From Bacillus sp. AFS029637 (GTDB lineage Bacteria > Bacillota > Bacilli > Bacillales > Bacillaceae_G), in NCBI RefSeq assembly GCF_002584985.1, contig NZ_NUPZ01000031.1, positions 69,565-133,564 of the forward strand: DNA of 64,000 bases, given 5' to 3'. The stretch's first letter is position 1, and the number at the start of each line of letters is the position of its first letter. The translations under genes and the position numbers were made by a program. Shown piece by piece: positions 18,404 through 27,593 of this stretch. A model generated the notes under the pieces. That model worked only from the letters and a program-made list of their open reading frames with translations, did no database searches and was not told the DNA's origin.

Positions 18404-19240
18404 TTGAAAACAAAAACAGACTTTTTGAAGATGAAAGAGCAAGGTGAGCCGATTACAATGCTAACGGCGTATGATTATCCTTCTGCTCAATTAGCAGAAG
18501 AAGCTGAAGTTGATATGATTTTAGTTGGAGATTCTCTTGGGATGGTTGTACTTGGATACGATTCAACAGTACCTGTAACAGTAGAGGATATGATTCATCA
18601 TACGAAAGCTGTACGCCGCGGAGCAAAAGAAACTTTTATTGTAACTGATATGCCGTTTATGTCTTATCACGTATCATTACAAGAAACGATGGTGAATGCA
18701 CGCCGCATCGTTCAAGAGAGTGGGGCACATGCACTGAAAGTAGAAGGTGCTGGAGAAGTTATATCAACGATTCATTATTTGACGAATGCAGGAATTCCTG
18801 TCGTAGCACATTTAGGTTTAACCCCTCAATCTGTAGGTGTATTGGGTGGATATAAAGTGCAGGGAAAAGATGCTGAAAGTGCAAAGAAATTAATAGAAGA
18901 TGCAAAGAAATGTGAGGAAGCTGGTGCGATAGCGCTTGTATTAGAATGTGTGCCAATGCAGCTGGCAGAACTAATTTCGAAGCAACTAACAATTCCTACA
19001 ATTGGCATTGGAGCAGGACAGAAAGTAGATGGGCAAGTTCTTGTATATCATGATCTTATATCATATGGCGTAAAGCGTGTTCCGAAGTTTGTGAAACAAT
19101 ATACGTCTGTTCAAGAGGAGATTGTGCGAGGGATTTCGCAATACGTTGCTGAAGTAAAGACAGGGCAATTTCCGGAAGAAAAACATTCGTTCACAATGAA
19201 AGAGGAAGAATGCTTAGCGTTATACGGGGGAAAACAATAA
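18404..19240 (+). CDS. panB: 3-methyl-2-oxobutanoate hydroxymethyltransferase
   Basis: Transfers a hydroxymethyl group from methylene-THF to ketoisovalerate to make ketopantoate, first step of pantothenate synthesis. The TIM-barrel family marks are [27 protein letters not shown] (metal-binding Asp), EGAGEV and [20 protein letters not shown] 18404 is the start, supported by AAAGGAGGAG at 18388-18397. Length 278 is normal. The stop codon shares one base with panC. Confidence 0.96.
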   Translation: MKTKTDFLKMKEQGEPITMLTAYDYPSAQLAEEAEVDMILVGDSLGMVVLGYDSTVPVTVEDMIHHTKAVRRGAKETFIVTDMPFMSYHVSLQETMVNARRIVQESGAHALKVEGAGEVISTIHYLTNAGIPVVAHLGLTPQSVGVLGGYKVQGKDAESAKKLIEDAKKCEEAGAIALVLECVPMQLAELISKQLTIPTIGIGAGQKVDGQVLVYHDLISYGVKRVPKFVKQYTSVQEEIVRGISQYVAEVKTGQFPEEKHSFTMKEEECLALYGGKQ

Positions 19241-20088
19241 TGAAAATTGTAACTACAGTGCAAGAGATGCAGCAAATTACAAACGAACTTCGTGCAAGTG
19301 GAAAAAGTATTGGTTTTGTCCCAACGATGGGTTATTTACATGAAGGGCATGCGACTTTATTACGTAAGGCAAGAGAAGAAAATGAAATTGTAGTTTTAAG
19401 CGTGTTTGTAAATCCGCTACAGTTTGGACCGAATGAAGATTTAGATCGATACCCTCGTGATATTGATAGAGATGAAAATGTAGCAAAAGAAAACGGTGTT
19501 GATTATTTATTTTATCCGAGTGTAGAAGAAATGTACCCGGCAGAACAAACAACTACAGTAGAAGTTGTGAAACGTACTGACGTATTATGCGGCAAACAAA
19601 GACCTGGTCATTTTGCAGGAGTTGCGACTGTACTCATGAAACTATTTAATATTGTAATGCCAAGTCGTGCTTATTTCGGTATGAAGGATGCACAGCAAGT
19701 CGCTGTAATTGAAGGATTTGTAACTGATTTTAATATTCCAGTTACGATTGTACCAGTCGATATCGTAAGAGAAGAAGACGGATTAGCGAAAAGTTCACGT
19801 AACGTGTATTTATCACAAGAAGAACGTGCAGAGGCTCCTCATTTATACCGCAGTCTATGTATAGCGAGAGAACGCATTGAGGAAGGCGTACGTAATCCAG
19901 AAATCATTACGAATCTTGTAAAAGAGCATATCGAGACGTATACGAAAGGCACTGTAGATTATGCGGATTTATATGCATATCCTTCATTGGCAATAGTAGA
20001 TAAACTTGAAGGACGAATCATTTTAGCGATTGCAGTTAAGTTTGAAAATGTACGATTAATTGACAATATAACATTAACGGTTAAATAA
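19240..20088 (+). CDS. panC: Pantothenate synthetase
   Basis: Condenses pantoate with beta-alanine in an ATP-dependent reaction through pantoyl adenylate. The 282-residue protein shows the nucleotidyltransferase signatures [15 protein letters not shown] (HIGH-type) and AKSSRN (KMSKS-type), and [13 protein letters not shown] for pantoate binding. ATG 19240 overlaps the panB stop by one base; the frame extends upstream to 19210 but without a ribosome site. Second gene of panBCD. Confidence 0.96.
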   Translation: MKIVTTVQEMQQITNELRASGKSIGFVPTMGYLHEGHATLLRKAREENEIVVLSVFVNPLQFGPNEDLDRYPRDIDRDENVAKENGVDYLFYPSVEEMYPAEQTTTVEVVKRTDVLCGKQRPGHFAGVATVLMKLFNIVMPSRAYFGMKDAQQVAVIEGFVTDFNIPVTIVPVDIVREEDGLAKSSRNVYLSQEERAEAPHLYRSLCIARERIEEGVRNPEIITNLVKEHIETYTKGTVDYADLYAYPSLAIVDKLEGRIILAIAVKFENVRLIDNITLTVK

Positions 20089-20100
20089 GGGGGAGCATCT

Positions 20101-20484
20101 ATGTTTCGCACAATGATGAGAGCAAAGTTACACCGTGCCACTGTAACGGAGGCAAATTTGAATTATGTAGGTAGTATTACAATTGATGAAGATTTAATGG
20201 ATGCAGTAAATATTGTAGAAAACGAAAAAGTACAAATTGTAAATAATAATAATGGTGCTCGCTTAGAGACATACGTTATTAAAGGGGAACGCGGTAGTGG
20301 TGTTGTTTGTTTAAACGGTGCTGCAGCAAGACTTGTACAACCAGGGGACAAAGTAATTATTATTTGTTATGGACTAGTTACGGAAGAAGAGGTTCATAAA
20401 CAAGAACCAAAAATTGCGGTGTTAGACGATCAGAACCAAATTATTGAAATGTTAGGCGCTGAAAAAGCGGGTACGATATTATAA
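20101..20484 (+). CDS. panD: Aspartate 1-decarboxylase (pyruvoyl enzyme)
   Basis: Makes beta-alanine from L-aspartate for pantothenate. The 127-residue proenzyme cleaves itself between Gly24 and Ser25 (in YVGSITID) to create the pyruvoyl group; [18 protein letters not shown] and LNGAAARL are conserved parts of the active site. It follows panC by 12 bases with GGGGGAG as ribosome site and ends the operon. Confidence 0.97.
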   Translation: MFRTMMRAKLHRATVTEANLNYVGSITIDEDLMDAVNIVENEKVQIVNNNNGARLETYVIKGERGSGVVCLNGAAARLVQPGDKVIIICYGLVTEEEVHKQEPKIAVLDDQNQIIEMLGAEKAGTIL

Positions 20485-20488
20485 GTAG

Positions 20489-20524
20489 GAAAGGCTATCT
20501 CTATTAAAGAGGTAGCTTTTTTGT
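20489..20524 (+). terminator. Terminator of panBCD
   Basis: AAGGCTATCTCT pairs with AGAGGTAGCTTT (one wobble, one bulge) and is followed by a T run just after panD. Confidence 0.8.
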
Positions 20525-20614
20525 GCATCTTTTCATTAAGATAAGATAAAACGTGGTATAGTAACATTATATAATTTTTGTGTTTGATAGGTAAGAAATT
20601 GAGGTGTTACATAT

Positions 20615-23416
20615 ATGAGTAAGCGTTATGTCGTTGTTGATTTAGAGACGACGGGGAACTCCTGGAAAGATGGGAAGGATAAAATTACCCAAATTGCAGC
20701 TGTTGTAGTAGAAGATGGAGAGATATTAGAGATTTTTTCATCTTTTATTAATCCGAAGAGAGAGATTCCGCCATTTATTACAGAGTTAACAGGGATTGAT
20801 GAGAGTATGGTTAAGCAAGCCCCGTTATTTCAAGATATAGCCCCGATGGTTGTTGAGCTATTACAAGGTGCAGCTTTCGTTGCACATAACGTTCACTTTG
20901 ATTGGAATTTTTTAACGGAAGAATTAAGGCAGGCTGGATATACAGAAATACATTGTCCAAAAGTTGATACAGTTGAGTTGGCGCAAATTCTTTTGCCAAC
21001 GGCTGATAGTTATAAATTACGTGATTTAGCTAAACAACATGAACTCGAGCACGATCAACCGCATCGTGCGGATAGTGATGCTCTTGCAACAGCGGAATTA
21101 TTTTTACAATTTTTAACTGAAATTGAAAAGTTACCACTTGTCACGTTGCAATCGCTTTATGAATTAAGTGATGTTTTCCAAAGTGATATAGCTGATGTGC
21201 TTTCTGAAAATATTTTAAAGAAAGTAATGCACGGCAAAGAAGATATAGCAGAGTATGAAGTACATCGAAATATTGCGCTACGGAAGCGGAACTATTCTTT
21301 AAGCCTTGGAGATACGTGTTCATCGAAGTTTGATGCTTTCTTGAATAAAACGATGGATAAATTGGAATTACATATGCCAAAGTTTGAAAGAAGAGAAAGT
21401 CAGCAAATGATGATGAAAGAGATATATACGGCATTAAGAGATTCTCGTTTTTCTCTTATTGAAGCAGGTACAGGGACAGGAAAGACGCTTGCTTATTTAT
21501 TGCCTAGCCTTTATTTTGCAAAGAAAAAAGAAGAACCTGTCATTATAAGTACACAAACGGTACAACTCCAACAACAAATATTGGAAAAAGAAATTCCGTT
21601 GTTACAAAAAATAATGCCATTTGTATTTGAGGTAGCTCTTCTAAAAGGAAGAAAGCATTACCTTTGTTTACATAAATTTGAGTATGCTTTGCAAGAGGAA
21701 GAAAAAAATTATGATATGGCACTTACGAAGGCGAAGATTTTAGTTTGGCTACTGCAAACTGAGACGGGTGATCGTGACGAATTAAATATTCCTGAGGGTG
21801 GAAAGTTACTCTGGAATCGTATTTGTAGCGATGCATATAGCCCAGGCGGTATGCAAAGTAATTGGTTTAGTCGTTGTTTTTACCAGCGAGCAAAGAATAA
21901 AGCTTTATTTGCAGATATCGTTATTACAAATCATGCGCTATTATTCCAAGATTTTTCAAGTGAAGAACCATTATTTGCTTCATGCGAACATATTATTTTC
22001 GATGAAGCTCATCATATTGAAGAGGCAGCGAGTAGAACATTAGGTGAACAGTTCTCCTGTATGTATTTTCAATTGATTTTATCTCGTCTCGGTACACTAG
22101 AAACGGATGATGTGCTGTCTAAAGTATATAAAATGATGAAAAAATCAGAACAAGCATCTCGTTCGACTTTCCGTATGATAAGTCATAGTTTGAAGGAACT
22201 AAAATTTGATGCGGATGAACTATTCCAAATGTTACGCACTTTTATATTTAAACAAACGAAGCAAGAGCAAGGACCGAACAATATGCCGCTCATTTATCGA
22301 TATAACACAGAAGTAGAGAAAGGCAAGTTGTGGGATAGTATTGTTGAATTAACAAATCGTTTTGTATATGAATTAAGAAGATTAGTGAATAATCTTGAGA
22401 AACAAGTGAATATATTGCAAAGTAAGTTAGAATGGGAGATGCATGTTGTTACAGGTGAATTTATGCATTTAATTGAGTTACTAAGAAAGATGGCAGAATC
22501 GTTACAGTTACTCGTATTAGAAAAAAATTCATATGTAACTTGGATGGAGACGGAAACAAAAGGGACGATTCATTCCACTGTTTTATATGCACAGCCTGTT
22601 CATATTGGTGAAAGATTTGCTGATGAATTTTTAACAGAAAAAAAGAGTGTTATTTTTACATCTGCAACATTAACAGTTAACGACACATTTGATTATATAA
22701 AAGAGGAGCTTGGCTTACATGATTTTGCTCCAAACACATTAAAAGTTCCATCGCCATTTCGTTATGATGAACAAATGAAGTTAATGGTTTCAACGGATGT
22801 GCCTTTTATTAAGCAAGTAAGTAATGAGGAATATATTGAATCTGTATCGGAACATATTGCAAAGATAGCGAAAGCTACAAAAGGTAGAATGCTCGTTTTA
22901 TTTACTTCGTATGAAATGCTGAAAGAAGCATATACGAATTTGAAAAATAATGATGAATTAGAAGGTTATTTATTATTAACACAAAGTGTGAATAATAGAA
23001 GTCGAAGCCGCTTAATTCGAAAGTTTCAAGAGTTCGACAAATCGATTTTGTTAGGTACGAGTAGTTTTTGGGAAGGGATAGATATTCCAGGAGATGCCTT
23101 AAGTTGTCTAGTCATTGTCCGTCTTCCGTTTACACCTCCTCATCAGCCAATGATGGAAGCGAAAGGTGAGTGGTTAAAAAATCAAGGTGAGGACGTATTC
23201 GCTAAATTAGCGCTCCCGCAAGCAATATTACGTTTTAAACAAGGGTTCGGACGTTTAATTCGAACGAATACAGACACGGGAACCGTAGTAGTGTTAGATC
23301 GTCGTTTGACGAGTTCTTCCTATGGAAAACGATTTTTACAATCCATTCCGAATGTACCTCTTTATGAGGGACCGTTAGAAGAATTACTAGTGCACTTAGA
23401 AGAGCCATCAAGTTAA
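20615..23416 (+). CDS. dinG: DinG-type protein: 3'-5' exonuclease fused to a superfamily 2 helicase
   Basis: A 933-residue protein. Residues 1-170 form a DEDD exonuclease (DLETTG, HNVHFDW, HRADSDALA), and the rest is an XPD/DinG-like helicase with EAGTGTGKT (Walker A), FDEAHHIEEA (DEAH box), SATL and QGFGRLIRTNTD (motif VI). B. subtilis DinG of this architecture is reported to be a nuclease with an inactive or Fe-S-free helicase region; here too a clear four-cysteine cluster between Walker A and DEAH is lacking. ATG 20615 after GAGGTG. A second DinG-type gene without the nuclease domain lies at 37871. Confidence 0.92.
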   Translation: MSKRYVVVDLETTGNSWKDGKDKITQIAAVVVEDGEILEIFSSFINPKREIPPFITELTGIDESMVKQAPLFQDIAPMVVELLQGAAFVAHNVHFDWNFLTEELRQAGYTEIHCPKVDTVELAQILLPTADSYKLRDLAKQHELEHDQPHRADSDALATAELFLQFLTEIEKLPLVTLQSLYELSDVFQSDIADVLSENILKKVMHGKEDIAEYEVHRNIALRKRNYSLSLGDTCSSKFDAFLNKTMDKLELHMPKFERRESQQMMMKEIYTALRDSRFSLIEAGTGTGKTLAYLLPSLYFAKKKEEPVIISTQTVQLQQQILEKEIPLLQKIMPFVFEVALLKGRKHYLCLHKFEYALQEEEKNYDMALTKAKILVWLLQTETGDRDELNIPEGGKLLWNRICSDAYSPGGMQSNWFSRCFYQRAKNKALFADIVITNHALLFQDFSSEEPLFASCEHIIFDEAHHIEEAASRTLGEQFSCMYFQLILSRLGTLETDDVLSKVYKMMKKSEQASRSTFRMISHSLKELKFDADELFQMLRTFIFKQTKQEQGPNNMPLIYRYNTEVEKGKLWDSIVELTNRFVYELRRLVNNLEKQVNILQSKLEWEMHVVTGEFMHLIELLRKMAESLQLLVLEKNSYVTWMETETKGTIHSTVLYAQPVHIGERFADEFLTEKKSVIFTSATLTVNDTFDYIKEELGLHDFAPNTLKVPSPFRYDEQMKLMVSTDVPFIKQVSNEEYIESVSEHIAKIAKATKGRMLVLFTSYEMLKEAYTNLKNNDELEGYLLLTQSVNNRSRSRLIRKFQEFDKSILLGTSSFWEGIDIPGDALSCLVIVRLPFTPPHQPMMEAKGEWLKNQGEDVFAKLALPQAILRFKQGFGRLIRTNTDTGTVVVLDRRLTSSSYGKRFLQSIPNVPLYEGPLEELLVHLEEPSS

Positions 23417-23434
23417 TAAATTTTGGAAGAAAAA

Positions 23435-23466
23435 TACGCCTGAAGTATTTAGAAACTTCAGGCGTA
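23435..23466. other. Perfect 12-bp hairpin downstream of dinG
   Basis: TACGCCTGAAGT and ACTTCAGGCGTA form a perfect stem. A T tract follows only on the minus strand, where no gene is read into it, so on the dinG mRNA it may act as a 3'-end stabiliser or weak terminator. Confidence 0.5.
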
Positions 23467-23670
23467 AAAAATGTGGGTAGGAGGAATTTTATTTTTCTTA
23501 CTTCTTGTATACAAAATGTATCGGTTTTCGACTTGAAACCTTTTTTTGCTGTACATGTCCTGCTATAATAGATGGGTGATGAAGCAGGGGTTGTAAAGAA
23601 TGTACTCTTATTGTAACCGCATTGCGTTCTTCTATAATTAGAAATTTTTGTGTAACGGAGGAGTTTTTTC

Positions 23671-23841
23671 ATGGAGAAGAAAATCGAAGTACTATCAACG
23701 ACGCGTATTAAATATTCGTCTGATTTGTATAAAATTGTTGATAGTTTAAATCGTACGTTAAAAGAGCAGGACCTCATGTTCGGATTAGCACTGGACGAAA
23801 AAGACAAAGAAACAGCTGTATTTACCATTTACAGAACGTAG
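23671..23841 (+). CDS. ypmA: Small conserved protein YpmA (DUF4264)
   Basis: A 56-residue cytosolic protein beginning MEKKIEVLSTTRIKYSSD and ending FTIYRT, the counterpart of B. subtilis YpmA in sequence type and in position between dinG and ypmB. CGGAGGAG at 23656-23663 is a strong ribosome site. No known motif; function unknown. Confidence 0.8.
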   Translation: MEKKIEVLSTTRIKYSSDLYKIVDSLNRTLKEQDLMFGLALDEKDKETAVFTIYRT

Positions 23842-23848
23842 TGATACA

Positions 23849-24352
23849 ATGAAAAAGTGGATCTTTGCAATCATTATCGTTATCGTTGCTAGCGGAATAT
23901 ATGGGGCGTATGTTTATAATAAAACGATGGAAAAGAAAATTCCAAAAGAATCAAAATCTGTAGAAATTGCTAAAGAAAAAGCAAAGCTTACAAAGGTAAA
24001 ATCGGTTGATTATTATAACGGAAAATCTTCATATACAGTCGTACAAGGTACGGATGAAAAAGGAGAACCAATTATTGTTTGGGTACCTGATAAAAAAGGA
24101 AATGTTCTTGTGAAGAAAAAGAGTGAAGGCATTTCTGAGAAAGAAGCTTTACAAAAACTGGCAGAGCAAGCGACTGGAAAAGGCGATGAGCCGAAGCCAA
24201 AGCCAAAACAAATTGTAAAAGTAAAATTAGGTGCTGAAAACGATATTCCGTTGTGGGAAATTACATATATTGATCAGGAAGATCGTTATACGTATTATTA
24301 TCTAGAATTTCAAAATGGGGAATATGCTGCACATTACAGCATTGAAAAATAG
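23849..24352 (+). CDS. ypmB: PepSY-like membrane-anchored protein YpmB (DUF5590)
   Basis: A 167-residue protein with one N-terminal membrane helix (WIFAIIIVIVASGIYGAYV) and a Lys-rich extracytoplasmic domain with two PepSY-like halves (about residues 40-95 and 110-165). Such domains are thought to inhibit peptidases or bind envelope partners. It begins seven bases after ypmA and is followed after 18 bases by aspB, so ypmA-ypmB-aspB form an operon as in B. subtilis. Confidence 0.85.
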   Translation: MKKWIFAIIIVIVASGIYGAYVYNKTMEKKIPKESKSVEIAKEKAKLTKVKSVDYYNGKSSYTVVQGTDEKGEPIIVWVPDKKGNVLVKKKSEGISEKEALQKLAEQATGKGDEPKPKPKQIVKVKLGAENDIPLWEITYIDQEDRYTYYYLEFQNGEYAAHYSIEK

Positions 24353-24370
24353 ATGTAGGGGGAACCACAA

Positions 24371-25558
24371 ATGAAATTAGCAAAGCGAGTAGCTGCTTTA
24401 ACACCGTCTTCAACTTTAGAAATTACAGCAAAGGCACAAGCATTAAAAGCTGAAGGTCATGATGTAATTGCATTAGGGGCAGGGGAACCTGACTTTAATA
24501 CACCAGAGCATATTATGGAATCGGCGCATAAAGCGATGTTAGAAGGACATACGAAATATACACCAACAGGTGGTTTGCAAGCGTTAAAGCAAGAAATCGT
24601 GAAAAAATTTACTCGCGATCAAGGCATTAAGTATGACCCATCTGAAATTATTGTATGTAATGGTGCAAAACATGCTTTATATACATTATTCCAAGTGTTA
24701 CTTGATGAAGGAGATGAAGTTATCATCCCAACTCCTTACTGGGTAAGCTATCCAGAACAAGTAAAGCTTGCTGGCGGTAATCCGGTTTATGTAGAAGGTC
24801 TAGAAGACAATGAGTACAAAATTACAGCAAAGCAGTTACGTGAGGCAATTACAGAAAAAACGAAAGCAGTTATTATTAATTCACCGAGCAATCCAACAGG
24901 AATGATTTATAGCAAAGAAGAATTACAACAGCTTGGAGAAGTATGTTTAGAACATAATATTTTAATCGTTTCAGATGAAATTTATGAGAAGTTAATTTAT
25001 GGTGGTGCAGAATATACTTCAATTGCCCAGCTTTCTAATGCATTAAAAGAACAAACCCTAATTATTAATGGTGTATCTAAATCTCATTCTATGACAGGAT
25101 GGCGTATTGGATATGCAGCAGGAAATAAGCAGCTTATTAAAGCGATGACGAACTTAGCGAGTCATAGTACGTCAAACCCTACTTCAATTGCTCAATACGG
25201 CGCAATTGCGGCATATGCAGGCTCACAACAACCTGTAGAAACAATGCGTCAAGCGTTTGAAGAACGATTAAACATTATTTATGATAAATTAATTCAAATC
25301 CCTGGCTTTACTTGTATTAAGCCACAAGGTGCATTTTACTTATTCCCTAACGTGAAAGAAGCTGTAGCTTTATCAGGATATGATACAGTTGATGAGTGGG
25401 CAAAAGCTTTATTAGAAGAGGAAAAAGTAGCTCTTGTACCAGGTACAGGATTTGGGGCTCCAAATAATGTCCGTTTATCATATGCGACATCTCTTGAACA
25501 AGTAGAGAAAGCATTAGAACGCATTCATACGTTCATGAAAAGTAAAGTGCAAGCTTAA
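24371..25558 (+). CDS. aspB: Aspartate aminotransferase
   Basis: A 395-residue class I aminotransferase (subgroup I-gamma) exchanging amino groups between aspartate and 2-oxoglutarate. Visible are GAGEPDFNTPEHI, NSPSNPTGM, the PLP-interacting SDEIYEKLIYGG and SKSHSMTGWRIGY with the Schiff-base lysine. RBS is AGGGGGAA. In B. subtilis asnS separates aspB and dnaD; here a terminator follows and asnS is absent. Confidence 0.94.
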   Translation: MKLAKRVAALTPSSTLEITAKAQALKAEGHDVIALGAGEPDFNTPEHIMESAHKAMLEGHTKYTPTGGLQALKQEIVKKFTRDQGIKYDPSEIIVCNGAKHALYTLFQVLLDEGDEVIIPTPYWVSYPEQVKLAGGNPVYVEGLEDNEYKITAKQLREAITEKTKAVIINSPSNPTGMIYSKEELQQLGEVCLEHNILIVSDEIYEKLIYGGAEYTSIAQLSNALKEQTLIINGVSKSHSMTGWRIGYAAGNKQLIKAMTNLASHSTSNPTSIAQYGAIAAYAGSQQPVETMRQAFEERLNIIYDKLIQIPGFTCIKPQGAFYLFPNVKEAVALSGYDTVDEWAKALLEEEKVALVPGTGFGAPNNVRLSYATSLEQVEKALERIHTFMKSKVQA

Positions 25559-25582
25559 TTGTATATTTTATTCATGTAATAC

Positions 25583-25615
25583 AAAAAACCTCCCTACATA
25601 AGGGAGGTTTTTTTG
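25583..25615 (+). terminator. Terminator after aspB
   Basis: AAAAAACCTCCCT and AGGGAGGTTTTTT form a perfect stem around a short loop with a T tail. Confidence 0.93.
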
Positions 25616-25677
25616 ACGAATTGTGGCAAAAAGAAATAGTGAAAGGTGTGTTATACTAGAGAGCGAGGTGTTTGGTG

Positions 25678-26385
25678 ATGAAAAAGAAAATGATGTTACA
25701 GTGGTTTGAGCAGGGAAGTATTGCAATTCCAAAATTACTTATGATGCATTATAAAAAATTAGGTTTAAATGAGACGGAATTTATGGTTGTACTTCATGTA
25801 CACACATTTTTAGAATCGGGTAATTCGTTTCCGACTCCTTCAGAGATTTCAGAACGGATGACGATAACGGAAATGAAGTGTATGGAAGTAATTCAGGCAT
25901 TGATTCAAAAAGGTTTTTTATCACTAGAAGGTGGACAAAGATCAGAAGCGATGATGTGCGAAAGTTATTCGTTACAACCGTTATGGGAAAAAATATTGCA
26001 TTTCTTAATGGATGAATCAATAGAGGAAGAACAAAAAGAAAAAAAACAGCTGCAAGTAAATTTATATACAGTATTTGAAAAAGAATTTGGAAGACCACTT
26101 TCGCCATTTGAATGTGAAACGTTAGGAATGTGGGAAGACCAAGATCAACATCATCCGAATTTAATTCAAGCGGCCTTGAGGGAAGCGGTGATGAGTGGTA
26201 AGTTGAATTTCCGCTATATTGACCGTATTTTATTTGAGTGGAAAAAGAATGGCATTAAAACAGTAGATCAAGCTCAAAATCAAGGACGGAAATTTAGAGC
26301 GAATCAGCAGCGAACGCAACAAACAACGAAACAAGAGACGAAATTTACTGGGAAAGTGCCTTTTTATAATTGGTTGGAGCAGTAA
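25678..26385 (+). CDS. dnaD: DNA replication initiation protein DnaD
   Basis: Primosome and DNA-remodelling protein that acts with DnaB and DnaI in loading the replicative helicase at oriC and at restarted forks. The 235 residues have an N-terminal winged-helix oligomerisation domain (to about 100) and the C-terminal DnaD/DnaB2 domain (about 125-200) with FGRPLSPFECE and the YIDRILFEW signature, then a Gln/Thr/Lys-rich tail. ATG 25678 is chosen over two adjacent in-frame starts, following GAGGTG. First gene of dnaD-nth-ypoC. Confidence 0.93.
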   Translation: MKKKMMLQWFEQGSIAIPKLLMMHYKKLGLNETEFMVVLHVHTFLESGNSFPTPSEISERMTITEMKCMEVIQALIQKGFLSLEGGQRSEAMMCESYSLQPLWEKILHFLMDESIEEEQKEKKQLQVNLYTVFEKEFGRPLSPFECETLGMWEDQDQHHPNLIQAALREAVMSGKLNFRYIDRILFEWKKNGIKTVDQAQNQGRKFRANQQRTQQTTKQETKFTGKVPFYNWLEQ

Positions 26386-26400
26386 TGTAGGAGGAAGTAT

Positions 26401-27048
26401 ATGTTAAATAAAACGCAAATTCGTTATTGTTTAGACACAATGGCGGATATGTATCCAGAAGCGCATTGTGAATTAATTCATGATAATCCGTTTGAACTTG
26501 TAATCGCGGTAGCATTATCTGCACAATGTACAGATGCACTTGTAAATAAGGTGACGAAAAATTTATTTCAAAAATATAAAACGCCTGAAGATTATTTAAG
26601 TGTTTCTCTAGAAGAATTACAACAAGATATACGCTCTATTGGATTGTATAGAAATAAAGCAAAAAACATTCAAAAGTTATGCCAAATGTTATTAGATGAT
26701 TATAATGGAGAAGTACCGAGAGACCGGGATGAACTTACGAATTTACCAGGTGTAGGAAGGAAGACAGCAAATGTTGTCGTATCAGTAGCATTTGGAATGC
26801 CAGCAATTGCTGTTGATACGCATGTGGAACGAGTGAGTAAACGATTAGCAATTTGCAGATGGAAAGACACTGTATTAGAAGTGGAGAAAACGTTAATGAA
26901 GAAAGTTCCGATGGATGAATGGAGCGTTACACATCACCGTATGATTTTCTTTGGGCGTTATCACTGTAAAGCGCAGCGACCACAATGTGAAGAGTGCCGG
27001 CTGCTAGAAGTATGTCGTGAAGGAAAGAAGCGAATGAAGGGGAAATAA
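26401..27048 (+). CDS. nth: Endonuclease III
   Basis: Bifunctional DNA glycosylase/AP lyase removing oxidised pyrimidines. The 215 residues contain the helix-hairpin-helix LPGVGRKTANVV with the catalytic lysine, the catalytic aspartate in VDTHVERVSKRL, and the C-terminal 4Fe-4S ligands C-x6-C-x2-C-x5-C (from HCKAQRPQCEECRLLEVC). RBS is TAGGAGGA. Located between dnaD and ypoC, as in B. subtilis. Confidence 0.96.
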   Translation: MLNKTQIRYCLDTMADMYPEAHCELIHDNPFELVIAVALSAQCTDALVNKVTKNLFQKYKTPEDYLSVSLEELQQDIRSIGLYRNKAKNIQKLCQMLLDDYNGEVPRDRDELTNLPGVGRKTANVVVSVAFGMPAIAVDTHVERVSKRLAICRWKDTVLEVEKTLMKKVPMDEWSVTHHRMIFFGRYHCKAQRPQCEECRLLEVCREGKKRMKGK

Positions 27049-27051
27049 AGG

Positions 27052-27570
27052 ATGGAGCGAGTTATAGAAATACCGAAAGAATTTCGATACTTACCATTTT
27101 TTAAAGAAGGCGTAAATTCGATTGCGTATAATATAGAACAATCATTTGAAGAAATAATACAAAATGCTTACTTTATATTTGATATGGAAAGACGATATGA
27201 GCCATGGAATGAAATTGAAAAAAGTGTTCCTGCGATGTTGCATGTATGGAAAAGCAAGCATGAAGAAATTGCTATACTATTTCGAAACAGAAAAAAACAA
27301 GAAGCTGAAGGTCCAATGATTCTTTTTGCAGCGCACTTGCTATCGATTGTTTATTGGCTAAATGACAAGCCTGTTCATAGTTTGAATGAAATGCAAGTAA
27401 ATACGAATAAATTGGAAGTACAACCTGTTAATTTTATGGAGCGATATTCATTTATTATAAAGAAACCGAGTAATTATCATTCTTATATTCAATTAGCACA
27501 GTTGTATATCGAAATAGAAAAGCTATATGTAAAGAAAATGATAACAAAAAAGAAGTCCGTTTCTCGTTAA
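27052..27570 (+). CDS. ypoC: YpoC family protein
   Basis: A 172-residue protein of the YpoC family, conserved between nth and ponA in Bacillus. It is mostly helical, with a central hydrophobic stretch (MILFAAHLLSIVYWL, about residues 89-103) and no catalytic motif. It starts three bases after nth. The stop codon lies inside a hairpin shared with the convergent ponA gene. Function unknown. Confidence 0.8.
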   Translation: MERVIEIPKEFRYLPFFKEGVNSIAYNIEQSFEEIIQNAYFIFDMERRYEPWNEIEKSVPAMLHVWKSKHEEIAILFRNRKKQEAEGPMILFAAHLLSIVYWLNDKPVHSLNEMQVNTNKLEVQPVNFMERYSFIIKKPSNYHSYIQLAQLYIEIEKLYVKKMITKKKSVSR

Positions 27571-27590
27571 GAGAAAGGACTTCTTTTTGT
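27546..27590. terminator. Bidirectional terminator between ypoC and ponA
   Basis: AGAAGTCC and GGACTTCT enclose a second stem (TTCTC with GAGAA). T tracts are present on both sides, and the genes converge here. Confidence 0.85.
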
Positions 27591-27593
27591 TTA